Of a DNA stretch of 64,000 bases, positions 1-8,237 are shown piece after piece (position 1 is the first letter of the stretch; every line of letters begins with the position of its first letter). The notes under the pieces were generated by a model. It was not told the DNA's origin. It made no database searches and worked only from the letters and a program-made list of their open reading frames with translations. Source of the stretch: Thermolongibacillus altinsuensis (GTDB taxonomy: Bacteria; Bacillota; Bacilli; Bacillales; Anoxybacillaceae); NCBI RefSeq assembly GCF_004341205.1, contig NZ_SLUL01000002.1, positions 186,001 through 250,000 on the forward strand, given 5' to 3'. The position numbers and the translations under genes were made by a program.

Positions 1-69
1 TTATATGCTGACATCATTGCCAAGCAGGGAATAAAGATATACCCCAGAAGCGATTTTTTTGATTTTTAG
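1..69 (+). CDS. C-terminal end of an upstream gene (partial)
   Basis: An open frame entering from the left edge ends at TAG 67-69 and encodes the last 22 residues of a protein ending in YPRSDFFDF. Nothing can be said of its function. Its Asp-Phe terminus resembles the VDF termini of two proteins in the module just downstream, so it may belong to the same functional group. The fragment is too short for a firm coding call. Confidence 0.45.
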   Translation, partial: LYADIIAKQGIKIYPRSDFFDF

Positions 70-248
70 ACATGATTCGACAAATTTTGTTTTGGATATT
101 ATGTAAAATATCGTTAATAAGAACAATGATTGGAATTTTATATCTCCGGAGCTATGTTGTTTTTTTATTATTTCTGCAGCTGTTTTTTAATTTTCTAATA
201 GATCAAGAATGTTTTTATCGTTGGGATTGTAGGGGGAGAAGGAGTTCT

Positions 249-1916
249 ATGGCGACATCCACTATTTCAGAATTCAAAACACTGCTTTCGAATTTATTGA
301 AGGCTCGTTTTCCTTATTTGTACATATCTACATGGGAAGAGGAACGTGCGCTATCTGTTATTGAATCGGTTGTCAAAGATGAAGCGTTAATTAAGACGCC
401 AAGAAAACTGTTTACTTGGAGCATTACAAAAGGGATGGCTGAATGGGGGAAAAAAGGAACGGAAGAAACGAAAGTTCCGATGAATGCGCTTCAATTTATT
501 GAAAACTTTGATGAGCCCGCTGTATTTGTCATGAAAGATTTCCATATCTTTTTTGGTGCTCAGCATAGCCGTCCAGACCATCAAGTCATTCGCAAGATTC
601 GAGATCTTTTACCTTTGTTAAAACGAAGCAGAAATCCGAAGAATGTCATATTCGTGAGTCCAATTCTTGCTATACCAAACGAGTTGCAAAAAGATGTAAC
701 GATTATTGATTTTGACCTTCCTACGTTTCAAGAAATCAAAAATGTTTTAAAAGAGATGGTGATTGCCAATCGAAATAGCGGACGGATTATGATTGATCTT
801 TCTCCAGAGGATGAGGAGCGTTTAGCGAAAGCTGCTTTAGGCTTGACTCTCCATGAAGCGGAAAATGCGTTTGCCCGCGCCATGGTTCAAGATGGACGAT
901 TAGATCGAAATGATGTTGAAGTGATTCTCGAAGAAAAAAGGCAGATTATTAAGAAATCCGAGATATTGGAATTTATTAAGAGCGATTTGAATATTGAAGA
1001 TGTAGGAGGGCTGGAGAACTTAAAAAGGTGGCTAAAGAAGCGCAATAAATCTTGGTTAGATTCAGCCAAAAGATATGGTCTTCCGGCGCCAAAAGGAGTA
1101 TTGATTACCGGTGTTCCTGGTTGTGGAAAAAGTTTAATTGCAAAAGCGATTAGTGCCATGTGGAAACTCCCGCTTCTTCGTCTAGATTTAGGGAAAATTT
1201 TTAGCGGAATTGTTGGAAGCAGTGAAGAAAATATGCGAAAAGCAATTAAAACGGTTGAAGCTATTTCCCCAGCGATTTTATGGATTGATGAAATTGAAAA
1301 AGGATTTAGCGGTCTTTCTTCGAGCGGAGATAGCGGTACGTCTAGCCGAATTTTCGGTACATTTTTGACGTGGATGCAGGAGAAGACGAAGCCTGTTTTT
1401 GTCGTAGCTACCGCCAACAATATTGATTCTTTGCCAGCGGAACTCATGCGCAAAGGTAGATTTGATGAAATCTTTTTTGTTGATTTGCCAACAAAAAAGG
1501 AGAGAAAAGAAATTTTCCTTTTACATTTGCGAAAACGGCTGAAAGATCCAGAGGTAATAGGGGATTTTCAAATCACAGACGCGGTGCTGGAACATTTAGC
1601 GAATTTGACAGAAGGATATGTCGGGGCAGAGATTGAGCAAATTGTGATTTCTGCTTTATTTGACGCGTTTTCTGAAGAACGCAGTCTTCGTTTGGAAGAT
1701 TTAGAACGAGCGATCAAAAATACCGTTCCATTATCCGTCACACAAGCAGAACAAATTCGGAGAATTCGAGAGTGGGCAAATGTTCGAGCGGTCGCAGCGA
1801 CCCCAAATGAAGATCGAATGGATTACCAAAAACAATCATCTAAATACGAGATATCTCCTTCCAGCGATGAAATGGATATTAAGTTTGCAAGAGGCGGAAG
1901 AGCGGTTGATTTTTAA
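249..1916 (+). CDS. Ycf46-like AAA+ ATPase
   Basis: A 555-residue cytoplasmic AAA+ ATPase resembling the chloroplast/cyanobacterial Ycf46 family. Residues 1-240 form the family's N-terminal region (start MATSTISEFKTLL). The ATPase core follows, with Walker A GVPGCGKS (about 288-295), Walker B ILWIDE (343-348), sensor-1 Asn in ATANN (about 390) and candidate arginine fingers in LMRKGRFDE (about 401-404). ATG 249 was chosen over the upstream in-frame ATG at 72 because it follows a GGGGGAGAAGGAG ribosome site and begins the conserved sequence. It is first of five closely packed genes. The protein ends in GGRAVDF, like the membrane protein three genes downstream. ATPase identity is firm; the cellular role is unknown. 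Confidence 0.9.
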   Translation: MATSTISEFKTLLSNLLKARFPYLYISTWEEERALSVIESVVKDEALIKTPRKLFTWSITKGMAEWGKKGTEETKVPMNALQFIENFDEPAVFVMKDFHIFFGAQHSRPDHQVIRKIRDLLPLLKRSRNPKNVIFVSPILAIPNELQKDVTIIDFDLPTFQEIKNVLKEMVIANRNSGRIMIDLSPEDEERLAKAALGLTLHEAENAFARAMVQDGRLDRNDVEVILEEKRQIIKKSEILEFIKSDLNIEDVGGLENLKRWLKKRNKSWLDSAKRYGLPAPKGVLITGVPGCGKSLIAKAISAMWKLPLLRLDLGKIFSGIVGSSEENMRKAIKTVEAISPAILWIDEIEKGFSGLSSSGDSGTSSRIFGTFLTWMQEKTKPVFVVATANNIDSLPAELMRKGRFDEIFFVDLPTKKERKEIFLLHLRKRLKDPEVIGDFQITDAVLEHLANLTEGYVGAEIEQIVISALFDAFSEERSLRLEDLERAIKNTVPLSVTQAEQIRRIREWANVRAVAATPNEDRMDYQKQSSKYEISPSSDEMDIKFARGGRAVDF

Positions 1917-1935
1917 CGGAATCGGGGGATGAAGC

Positions 1936-2166
1936 ATGTCTTCGAAAAAAATTCGTATTCAAATATTCCCGGATGGTCAAATTAAAGCGGATGTTTTAGG
2001 GGTTAAAGGAAAGAAATGCACTGATTATATTTCGATTTTAGAAGAATTATTGGAAGCGGAAACAATTGATTCGGAGTATACAGCAGAATATTATGAAACG
2101 GAACAGTTAGAGATTGATCAGGAAATCCATCAGCCGATGACGCTATATTCCTGGGAGGAGAGATAA
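1936..2166 (+). CDS. DUF2997 family small protein
   Basis: A 76-residue acidic protein. The N-terminal pattern KIRIQIFPDGQIKADVLGVKG, followed by a conserved Lys-Cys-Thr and an acidic helix, is typical of DUF2997, a family often found next to DUF1257/Ycf35 and Ycf46-type ATPases in cyanobacteria and some Bacillales. It begins 19 nt after the ATPase stop behind GGGGGATGAAGC and ends 4 nt before the next gene, so it is cotranscribed. There is no signal peptide or membrane segment. Function unknown; it is probably a partner or substrate of the ATPase (inference). Confidence 0.8.
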   Translation: MSSKKIRIQIFPDGQIKADVLGVKGKKCTDYISILEELLEAETIDSEYTAEYYETEQLEIDQEIHQPMTLYSWEER

Positions 2167-2170
2167 AGGA

Positions 2171-2899
2171 ATGTCGGTATCATTAACGATGATTCCCATC
2201 GTTTTAGCTTTGCGAATTGTAATGGGAAAAAATCAATTTGAAAAATGGGTGGAATCGATGGAAAGAGCGATTCCTACCGTGTTTGTCAATGAATCGGATT
2301 TGGTTGATGCGTTGATTCAAGCGGGATATGATGCGGAGAAGTACGGAGGCCTGATTAAGACGCATCATCTGAATAAAAAAGATTATTTCTTTTGGGAGTT
2401 TCGCCAAGGAAAGTGGCATGCGATTTTTTCTAAGCAGAATTCTCAAGATATCGCTGCACAGTTTATGGACGATTTAGAAAGAAAGTTGAAGCAAAAAATA
2501 TTTCATAGAGAACGAGAGAGCGCGGTTGAACAAATAGAAGAGCCGAGAGTATTTCCGACAAACTTTCGGGATCGCTCCCTTCTCGTTCGCACGCTGCAGG
2601 ATTTTGGTGTGAATACCGTTCAAATGAATAACGGCGACATTGTGTGTACGATTCAAAATGCTCAATTAACTTTTCGTCAAGAAGGGGATGCTCCTTTTCA
2701 TGTAGAGATCGCCAATGCTCCTCGTTTGCAGGAGATTTATTACTATCTTTCGGATCTTGATGACGAGTATAAAAAATATGTACAATCGCAAGTTTATGAG
2801 AAGTTGAAAAAGAAAATAAAGGAGAAGGCATTTACCATTGAAAATGAAGAAGTACTCGAGGACAACTCCATTGTAATTACGTTAAACATTCAACAATAA
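2171..2899 (+). CDS. DUF1257 (Ycf35)-like protein
   Basis: A 242-residue protein with two parts. The N-terminal 100 residues are family-specific. In the C-terminal half (about 130-242), a 'solo residue' pattern of LVRTLQDFG, a QMNNGD turn and a long YVQSQVYEKLKKKIKEKAF segment resembles DUF1257/Ycf35. Assignment rests partly on the neighbouring DUF2997 and Ycf46-like genes, which commonly accompany Ycf35. It sits 4 nt after DUF2997 in the same operon. No catalytic residues are recognisable. It ends NIQQ and lacks the VDF tail of its neighbours. Confidence 0.65.
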   Translation: MSVSLTMIPIVLALRIVMGKNQFEKWVESMERAIPTVFVNESDLVDALIQAGYDAEKYGGLIKTHHLNKKDYFFWEFRQGKWHAIFSKQNSQDIAAQFMDDLERKLKQKIFHRERESAVEQIEEPRVFPTNFRDRSLLVRTLQDFGVNTVQMNNGDIVCTIQNAQLTFRQEGDAPFHVEIANAPRLQEIYYYLSDLDDEYKKYVQSQVYEKLKKKIKEKAFTIENEEVLEDNSIVITLNIQQ

Positions 2900-2932
2900 C
2901 TGCAATTTTGTTTGTGGCAGGGGGAGTAAAAG

Positions 2933-3658
2933 ATGTCTCAGGTCAAAATGAAGAAAGGCCGTCTGTGGGAAATTTTAAATTCATGGTGGATCTTGCTGAC
3001 GTTTACGTTATTTTTTAACTGGTTAGCGTTTTTTTATATTGGTTATAAGGTGAGAAATCGAAAGTGGGGCGTTTGGGGACTGATTTATTCCATTCCATTT
3101 ATGTTTTCGATGATTTTTGAAGGCAAAATGTTAGACATTGGTGTGTCATTAACGTTATTAGGAGGCATTTCCTCTATTTTTCATGCTTTTAAAATTCGAA
3201 AAGAGTTTCTCTATCGACTAGAAGCAATGAAAACGATCGAGAAGGTCGAAGAGGTTCAGCTTTTGCATAAAATAGAATCTGAGTATGGTGTAAGATTACA
3301 GAAAGAAGGAGTAAAAAAATCATCGGATATAAAAAATGCGATGAATGACAATAAGAAAGATATGCTGTTAGAATCTACGGTATCTCGCACACATGGTATT
3401 CAAGAAGAACATTCATTTGTTGTCGATATTAACAATGATTCAGAAGAGATGATTGCCAAGCTTCCTGGAGTTGGAATCGTTTTGGCTAAAAAGGCAGTGG
3501 ATCTTCGTCAAAAAAATGGGGGATTTGCTTCTGTAGAAGAATTTTCCCAAGCTCTAGGGCTTAAACCGCATATCGTTGAGAAAATTCGACCTCATGTAAT
3601 CATTAAACCGATCCAATCTTTCCAAAAAGAAATGTCTGGTCGGTTGGTGGATTTTTGA
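2933..3658 (+). CDS. Membrane-anchored helix-hairpin-helix protein
   Basis: A 241-residue protein. Three hydrophobic stretches in the first 90 residues (around ILLTFTLFFNWLAFFYIG, WGLIYSIPFMFSMIF and LDIGVSLTLLGGISSIF) indicate membrane insertion. A charged coiled linker follows. The last 80 residues carry a ComEA-like helix-hairpin-helix with core KLPGVGIVLAKKAVDLR and VEEFSQALGLKPHIVEKIRP, a fold that usually contacts DNA backbone. It ends MSGRLVDF, echoing the ATPase's GGRAVDF. Its stop overlaps the start of the next gene. This is not classical ComEA, because the membrane part is too large and no com genes are adjacent. Confidence 0.8.
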   Translation: MSQVKMKKGRLWEILNSWWILLTFTLFFNWLAFFYIGYKVRNRKWGVWGLIYSIPFMFSMIFEGKMLDIGVSLTLLGGISSIFHAFKIRKEFLYRLEAMKTIEKVEEVQLLHKIESEYGVRLQKEGVKKSSDIKNAMNDNKKDMLLESTVSRTHGIQEEHSFVVDINNDSEEMIAKLPGVGIVLAKKAVDLRQKNGGFASVEEFSQALGLKPHIVEKIRPHVIIKPIQSFQKEMSGRLVDF

Positions 3659-4263
3659 TGGCGTTACGGATTCATCGCTTCATTCCTTACACAGAAGTCG
3701 AAGGACCTGGAGCGAGAGCTTGTATTCAAGTGCAAGGGTGCCCTATTCGTTGTCCGGGATGCGCAGTGCCTTTTACGTGGTCTGAATCAGGAGGATATGA
3801 GATCGAAGTGGATGAATTAGCAGAACGAATTTTATCTGGGCCGAAGGTTGAAGGAGTCACTTTTTTAGGCGGGGAGCCTTTTGCTCAAGCAAAAGAGCTA
3901 GCGAATTTAGCGAAAAAGTTAAAGAAAAATGGACTTTCCGTCGTCACTTTCACAGGATATGTTTTAGAAGATATTTTAAAAGAGGCGCGAGAAGATTGGA
4001 TGGAGTTGTTGCAAGTGACGGATTTACTAATAGACGGTCCTTTTCGCAAGGATCTATTGGATACTAGCCGGCCTTGGGTTGGCTCACTAAATCAGCGATA
4101 TCACTTTCTCACTAGTCGTTATAAGCATCTAGAAAAAACATTAAAAAATGTCCCGAATCGATTAGAAATTCGTATTCATTCAGATGGTCGCGTATTTGTG
4201 AATGGATTAGCGACTACCGATCACATGAACGATTTGTTTAAAGATTTGTATGAATTTGATTAG
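3658..4263 (+). CDS. NrdG-like radical SAM activating enzyme
   Basis: A 201-residue iron-sulphur protein of the glycyl-radical-activase type. The sequence EVEGPGARA then QGCPIRCPGC supplies the CX3CX2C cluster-binding cysteines near residues 29-36, followed by the SAM-binding GGEPF. ATG 3658 overlaps the previous TGA, whereas TTG 3655 lacks support. NrdG proteins normally activate anaerobic ribonucleotide reductase, but no NrdD or other glycyl-radical enzyme is encoded nearby. Here it is the last gene of the Ycf46/DUF2997/DUF1257 module, so its target is likely different. The family is firm; the substrate is unknown. Confidence 0.85.
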   Translation: MALRIHRFIPYTEVEGPGARACIQVQGCPIRCPGCAVPFTWSESGGYEIEVDELAERILSGPKVEGVTFLGGEPFAQAKELANLAKKLKKNGLSVVTFTGYVLEDILKEAREDWMELLQVTDLLIDGPFRKDLLDTSRPWVGSLNQRYHFLTSRYKHLEKTLKNVPNRLEIRIHSDGRVFVNGLATTDHMNDLFKDLYEFD

Positions 4264-4282
4264 AGTTGTTACTTGTTGCAAT

Positions 4283-4323
4283 ATCTCCTCTCGCTGCACT
4301 TCTAGTGGGAGGAGATTTTTTTA
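4283..4323 (+). terminator. Intrinsic terminator of the Ycf46-like operon
   Basis: ATCTCCTC (4283-4290) pairs exactly with GAGGAGAT (4309-4316) and runs into a T tract. It closes the five-gene module. Confidence 0.8.
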
Positions 4324-4359
4324 TTTTGTTCACTTGATCGCGATTTCACGTAAAATCTA

Positions 4360-4388
4360 TTGATTTTTTTTCCATTCTCGTCTATACT
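4360..4388 (+). promoter_or_regulatory. Vegetative promoter of the rbs operon
   Basis: TTGATT (4360-4365), a 17-nt spacer, and TATACT (4383-4388) form a good sigma-A promoter. The transcription start would fall inside the palindromic operator that begins at 4389. Confidence 0.7.
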
Positions 4389-4408
4389 TTATGTAACCGG
4401 TTACATAA
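4389..4408 (+). promoter_or_regulatory. RbsR operator / CcpA cre site
   Basis: TTATGTAACCGGTTACATAA is a perfect 20-bp palindrome at the expected transcription start. It has the central CG of LacI-family operators, and its inner 14 bases also satisfy the published cre consensus TGWNANCGNTNWCA. Repression by RbsR, by CcpA, or by both is therefore plausible. Confidence 0.8.
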
Positions 4409-4427
4409 GATAGGGTGGAGAATAGAG

Positions 4428-5417
4428 ATGGCAACGATTCGCGATGTTGCTAAGTTAGCAGGGGTATCAGTCGCAACGGTTTCACGCGTATTGAATCAAA
4501 ATGGTTATGTCAATGAAGAAACGGAAAAGCGCGTGAGGCAGGCGATTGAACAATTGAATTATAAACCAAATGAGGTCGCGCGGACGCTTTTTAAAAAAAC
4601 ATCGAAGACGATTGGGTTGATTGTTCCAGATATTTCAAACCCGTTTTTTCCAGAGCTCGTCCGCGCGGTAGAAGATGTGACCAATATTTATGATTATACG
4701 GTGATTTTGTGCAATTCCGATGAGAAAATTGAAAAGGAAAAAGAATATATTGAAGTATTAAAACAAAAATATGTCGATGGTATTATTTTGACGACCAATC
4801 AGTTAGAGCTTGCGGAAGTATCCGAGCTGGATGTGCCGGTTGTTGTGCTGGACCGTCCGCTGAATCATTCGTTTCCGTCGGTGATCGCCGATAATTATGG
4901 CGGGGCGCGGTTAGCGACGCGGCACTTATATGAAATTGGCTGCCGGCGAATTGCCCATATTCAAGGACCTTTGCATGTTGTGAACGCGGTGGAACGGTTT
5001 AAAGGTTACCGCGATGAAATGCAGGAGTTAGGCCTCTGGGACGAAGATCTCGTCATTCTCGGAAACTATCAGCTAAATCAAACGAAAGAAGCTGTATTAC
5101 AAGCTTTAAAAGAGCATGAGATTGACGGAATTTTTGCCGGGAATGATGTAATGGCTGTTGGCGCGCTAAAAGCGGTGCAACAACTTGGGCTTCGCGTGCC
5201 GGAAGATGTGGCGATTATCGGATATGACGGCATTCCGCTTACAGAAATGACAACGCCGGAATTATCGACGATTTCACAGCCAATTTATGAAATGGGCGCG
5301 ATTGCGGCGCGGCTGTTAGTGAAAAAAATTGAAGGGCAGCCGCTTGAACAAATTCATCACGTATTGCCGGTCAAGCTTGTTCAACGGCAATCGACGAGTA
5401 AGGGGGAGAAGAAATGA
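4428..5417 (+). CDS. rbsR: Ribose operon repressor RbsR (LacI family)
   Basis: A 329-residue LacI/GalR regulator. The N-terminal helix-turn-helix and hinge (TIRDVAKLAGVSVATVSRVL, then about 45-60) precede a periplasmic-binding-type sensor core beginning TIGLIVPDISNPFFPELV. It is first in rbsRKDACB and starts 19 nt after the palindromic operator, so it is probably autoregulated and released by ribose or a phosphorylated derivative. The start follows GGGTGGAG. Its last bases overlap rbsK. Identity is supported by both sequence and operon context. Confidence 0.93.
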   Translation: MATIRDVAKLAGVSVATVSRVLNQNGYVNEETEKRVRQAIEQLNYKPNEVARTLFKKTSKTIGLIVPDISNPFFPELVRAVEDVTNIYDYTVILCNSDEKIEKEKEYIEVLKQKYVDGIILTTNQLELAEVSELDVPVVVLDRPLNHSFPSVIADNYGGARLATRHLYEIGCRRIAHIQGPLHVVNAVERFKGYRDEMQELGLWDEDLVILGNYQLNQTKEAVLQALKEHEIDGIFAGNDVMAVGALKAVQQLGLRVPEDVAIIGYDGIPLTEMTTPELSTISQPIYEMGAIAARLLVKKIEGQPLEQIHHVLPVKLVQRQSTSKGEKK

Positions 5418-6310
5418 AAAAGCCAGTAATTACGGTCATCGGAAGTATCAATATGGACCTTGTCACGATCGCAAGCCGTGTTCCATCTCAAGGTGAAACC
5501 ATTTTGGGTGAAAAATTTCACCTGATCCCCGGTGGAAAAGGAGCGAATCAAGCGGTGGCAGCCGCTCGTTTAGGAGCGGAGGTCCACATGATTGGTGCGG
5601 TAGGTACCGATGCGTTCGGAAAGGAGCTAATGAACTCTCTTAAACGAGAAGGTATTTTTGTCGATCATGTGAAACCGGTTACACATATAGAAACAGGGGT
5701 TGCCTCGATTACGATTTCAGAAGGAGACAATCGAATCATTGTCGTTCCGGGAGCGAATCATGCTTTATGTCCAGAAGATGTAGAGCAATGCGAAGACGTG
5801 ATTGCAAAGAGCGATGTTTGTCTTTTACAGCTAGAAATACCGCTTCTAGTTGTTGAAAAGGCCGTTTCCTTAGCCAAAAAACATGGAGTTCTCGTCATTT
5901 TAAATCCGGCGCCGGCGCAGCCGCTGCCGAAATCATTGTTAGAGCAAGTTGACATTCTGACGCCGAACGAACATGAGCGTGACATCATTTTAGCAGGAGA
6001 GGATGCGCAGAAGTTTGCTCACAAGCTAGTCGTCACAGAAGGCGCACGCGGTGTGACGATGGTGAAAAACGGGAAGCCGATGCGGATTCCAAGCTTCAGC
6101 GTTTCAGTGGTGGATACGACAGGAGCCGGAGATACCTTCAACGGTGCGCTTGCGGTGGCATTAAGTAAAGGAATGGAATTGGAAGATGCGTGTTATTTTG
6201 GAAATGCTGCAGCTGCGCTATCTGTGACAAAGCTCGGTGCACAAACAGGAATGCCTACAGAGGCGGAAGTTCGACAATTTCTTGAAATAAAGGAAGGGGG
6301 ATCACAATGA
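5414..6310 (+). CDS. rbsK: Ribokinase
   Basis: A 298-residue PfkB-family sugar kinase that phosphorylates ribose to ribose 5-phosphate in the cytoplasm. It shows the first PfkB signature [15 protein letters not shown] near residue 40 and the second, [17 protein letters not shown], with the catalytic Asp near residue 240. Length is normal for the family. It overlaps rbsR by 4 nt and rbsD by 4 nt, implying translational coupling. A near-perfect palindrome matching the upstream operator lies inside the gene at 5667-5686. Confidence 0.95.
   Translation: MKKPVITVIGSINMDLVTIASRVPSQGETILGEKFHLIPGGKGANQAVAAARLGAEVHMIGAVGTDAFGKELMNSLKREGIFVDHVKPVTHIETGVASITISEGDNRIIVVPGANHALCPEDVEQCEDVIAKSDVCLLQLEIPLLVVEKAVSLAKKHGVLVILNPAPAQPLPKSLLEQVDILTPNEHERDIILAGEDAQKFAHKLVVTEGARGVTMVKNGKPMRIPSFSVSVVDTTGAGDTFNGALAVALSKGMELEDACYFGNAAAALSVTKLGAQTGMPTEAEVRQFLEIKEGGSQ
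5667..5686 (+). promoter_or_regulatory. Intragenic RbsR/cre-like palindrome in rbsK
   Basis: ATGTGAAACCGGTTACACAT is palindromic with one mismatched pair and shares the AACCGGTTAC core with the operator at 4389-4408. It also fits the cre consensus. An auxiliary operator (looping) or a roadblock cre is plausible. Binding is not shown, and the bases also encode KPVTH. Confidence 0.5.
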
Positions 6311-6705
6311 AAAAGCGCGGAATTTTGAATAAAGAATTGAACACTGTTTTAGCTTCTCTTGGCCATACAGATACCATTGTGATTGCGGATTGTGGATTGC
6401 CGATTCCAGACGATGTTATTCGTATTGATTTATCGCTTGTCAAAGGATTTCCGCCATTTTTGCCTGTGTTAGATGCCATTGTAGAGGAATTGGAGATTGA
6501 AGCGATCACGCTTGCGGAAGAGATTAAAACAAACAACGCGAAGATGTATGAGGAGATTCAGAAACGATTTGAACAAACAACCAAGCAATTTGTTTCCCAT
6601 GACCAATTTAAAGAGATGACAAAGTCAGCGAAAGCTGTCATTCGTACAGGAGAGGCGACACCATATGTCAACATCATTCTTCACTCAGGCGTCAACTTTT
6701 CTTGA
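6307..6705 (+). CDS. rbsD: D-ribose pyranase
   Basis: A 132-residue RbsD that interconverts pyranose and furanose ribose so that imported sugar can be used by ribokinase. The conserved N-terminal [16 protein letters not shown] holds the catalytic His, and [14 protein letters not shown] near the C-terminus is typical. Length fits the family. The start overlaps the rbsK stop; a GGAAGGGGG ribosome site lies just upstream. Confidence 0.95.
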   Translation: MKKRGILNKELNTVLASLGHTDTIVIADCGLPIPDDVIRIDLSLVKGFPPFLPVLDAIVEELEIEAITLAEEIKTNNAKMYEEIQKRFEQTTKQFVSHDQFKEMTKSAKAVIRTGEATPYVNIILHSGVNFS

Positions 6706-6740
6706 ACACATCGGACCTTTGATGAAAAGGGGAGAGGAAT

Positions 6741-8237
6741 GTGACCAAGCCGTTTATTGAAATGAAAGGAATTAAAAAGGCCTTCCATCAAAACGTCGTG
6801 TTAGATGGAGTCGATTTTGAAGTACGTCCTGGTGAAGTGCATGCGTTGATGGGCGAAAATGGTGCGGGGAAATCAACACTGATGAAAATATTAACGGGAA
6901 TTTATGAGCGTGATGCCGGGACGGTCATGGTCAACGGAAAAGAAGTGCATTATCGCCATCCAAAAGAAGCGGAGCGAGACGGAATTTCTGTTATTCATCA
7001 AGAGTTGAATATCATTCCGACATTAACGGTTGCCGAAAACATATTTTTAGGACGTGAGCAGACGATCGGCCGGACAGGAATTGTTCGCAAAAAAGAAATG
7101 GAAGAGCAAGCGAAATTATATTTGCAACGGCTCGGCATTGAGATTTCGCCAAATGAGATCGCGGGCAATTTGTCAGTAGGAAAACAGCAAATTGTCGAGA
7201 TTGCAAGAGCCTTATCAACAAACGCCAAGTGTCTCATTATGGATGAACCGACAGCAGCATTAACCGACCGGGAGATTCGCACGTTGTTTGATGTGATTCG
7301 CTCGCTTAAACAGCAAGGAGTCGCGATTGTGTATATCTCGCATCGAATGGAAGAGATTTTTACGATTTGCGATCGGATTTCGGTGTTGCGAGATGGTCAG
7401 TTTATCGGAACGAAAAAGATACCAGAAACGAACTTTGATGAAATTGTTCATATGATGGTTGGGAGACAAATTGGTGAGCGCTTTCCGAAGCGGGAAAAAC
7501 GAATTGGTGAAGAACGGCTGAGAGTGGAAGGATTGACGCAAAAAGGAGTTTTCCATCATGTTTCCTTCTCAGTTCGCGCCGGTGAAATTCTTGGTGTTGC
7601 GGGGCTAATGGGAGCAGGACGCACGGAAATTATGGAAGCCATTTTTGGAGTGCGAAAAGTAGATGAAGGAACGATTTATATTCATAATAAGCCGGTCAAA
7701 ATTAAGTCTCCGCGCCAAGCAATCGAGCACGGTATTGCTTTCATTACCGAGGACCGAAAAGGCAAAGGACTTGTTCTGCATATGAGCGTCCGTGAGAATT
7801 TAACGTTGCCAAAAGCGGAGCAATTAGCAAAGGTCGGTGTCATTCAAGCGAAAAAAGAAAACGATCTCGTTCAATCCCTTATCGCTCGCTTAAAAATTAA
7901 AACCGCTTCACCGGAATTAGAAGTAAAGGCATTAAGCGGAGGGAACCAACAAAAAGTTGTATTTGGAAAATGGCTGGCGATGGAACCGAGTATTCTCATT
8001 TTAGATGAACCGACGCGCGGCGTTGACGTCGGGGCAAAAAAGGAAATTTACGAGATTATGAATGAACTAACGGCACAAGGCGTGGCGATCATTATGGTCT
8101 CATCGGAGCTTCCTGAAATATTAGGAATGAGCGATCGCATTATGGTTGTTCATGAAGGAAAGGTAACGGCGATCTTAGATAACAAAAATGTTGATCAAGA
8201 AACGATTATGCGTGCGGCGACGGGAGGGGAAGCGTAA
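6741..8237 (+). CDS. rbsA: Ribose ABC transporter ATP-binding protein
   Basis: A 498-residue double ATPase that energises ribose import. The first cassette has Walker [10 protein letters not shown] and signature [15 protein letters not shown] with [10 protein letters not shown]. The second has a degenerate Walker A region ([15 protein letters not shown]), signature [15 protein letters not shown] and [13 protein letters not shown]. This arrangement is usual for carbohydrate-uptake (CUT2) ATPases. It uses a GTG start after GGGGAGAGGAAT, and its stop overlaps the rbsC start. Confidence 0.95.
   Translation: MTKPFIEMKGIKKAFHQNVVLDGVDFEVRPGEVHALMGENGAGKSTLMKILTGIYERDAGTVMVNGKEVHYRHPKEAERDGISVIHQELNIIPTLTVAENIFLGREQTIGRTGIVRKKEMEEQAKLYLQRLGIEISPNEIAGNLSVGKQQIVEIARALSTNAKCLIMDEPTAALTDREIRTLFDVIRSLKQQGVAIVYISHRMEEIFTICDRISVLRDGQFIGTKKIPETNFDEIVHMMVGRQIGERFPKREKRIGEERLRVEGLTQKGVFHHVSFSVRAGEILGVAGLMGAGRTEIMEAIFGVRKVDEGTIYIHNKPVKIKSPRQAIEHGIAFITEDRKGKGLVLHMSVRENLTLPKAEQLAKVGVIQAKKENDLVQSLIARLKIKTASPELEVKALSGGNQQKVVFGKWLAMEPSILILDEPTRGVDVGAKKEIYEIMNELTAQGVAIIMVSSELPEILGMSDRIMVVHEGKVTAILDNKNVDQETIMRAATGGEA

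Noticed and set aside
2933-3658. Competence protein ComEA
   Set aside because: The HhH domain is ComEA-like, but the protein has several membrane segments, no comEC neighbour and lies in a different operon.
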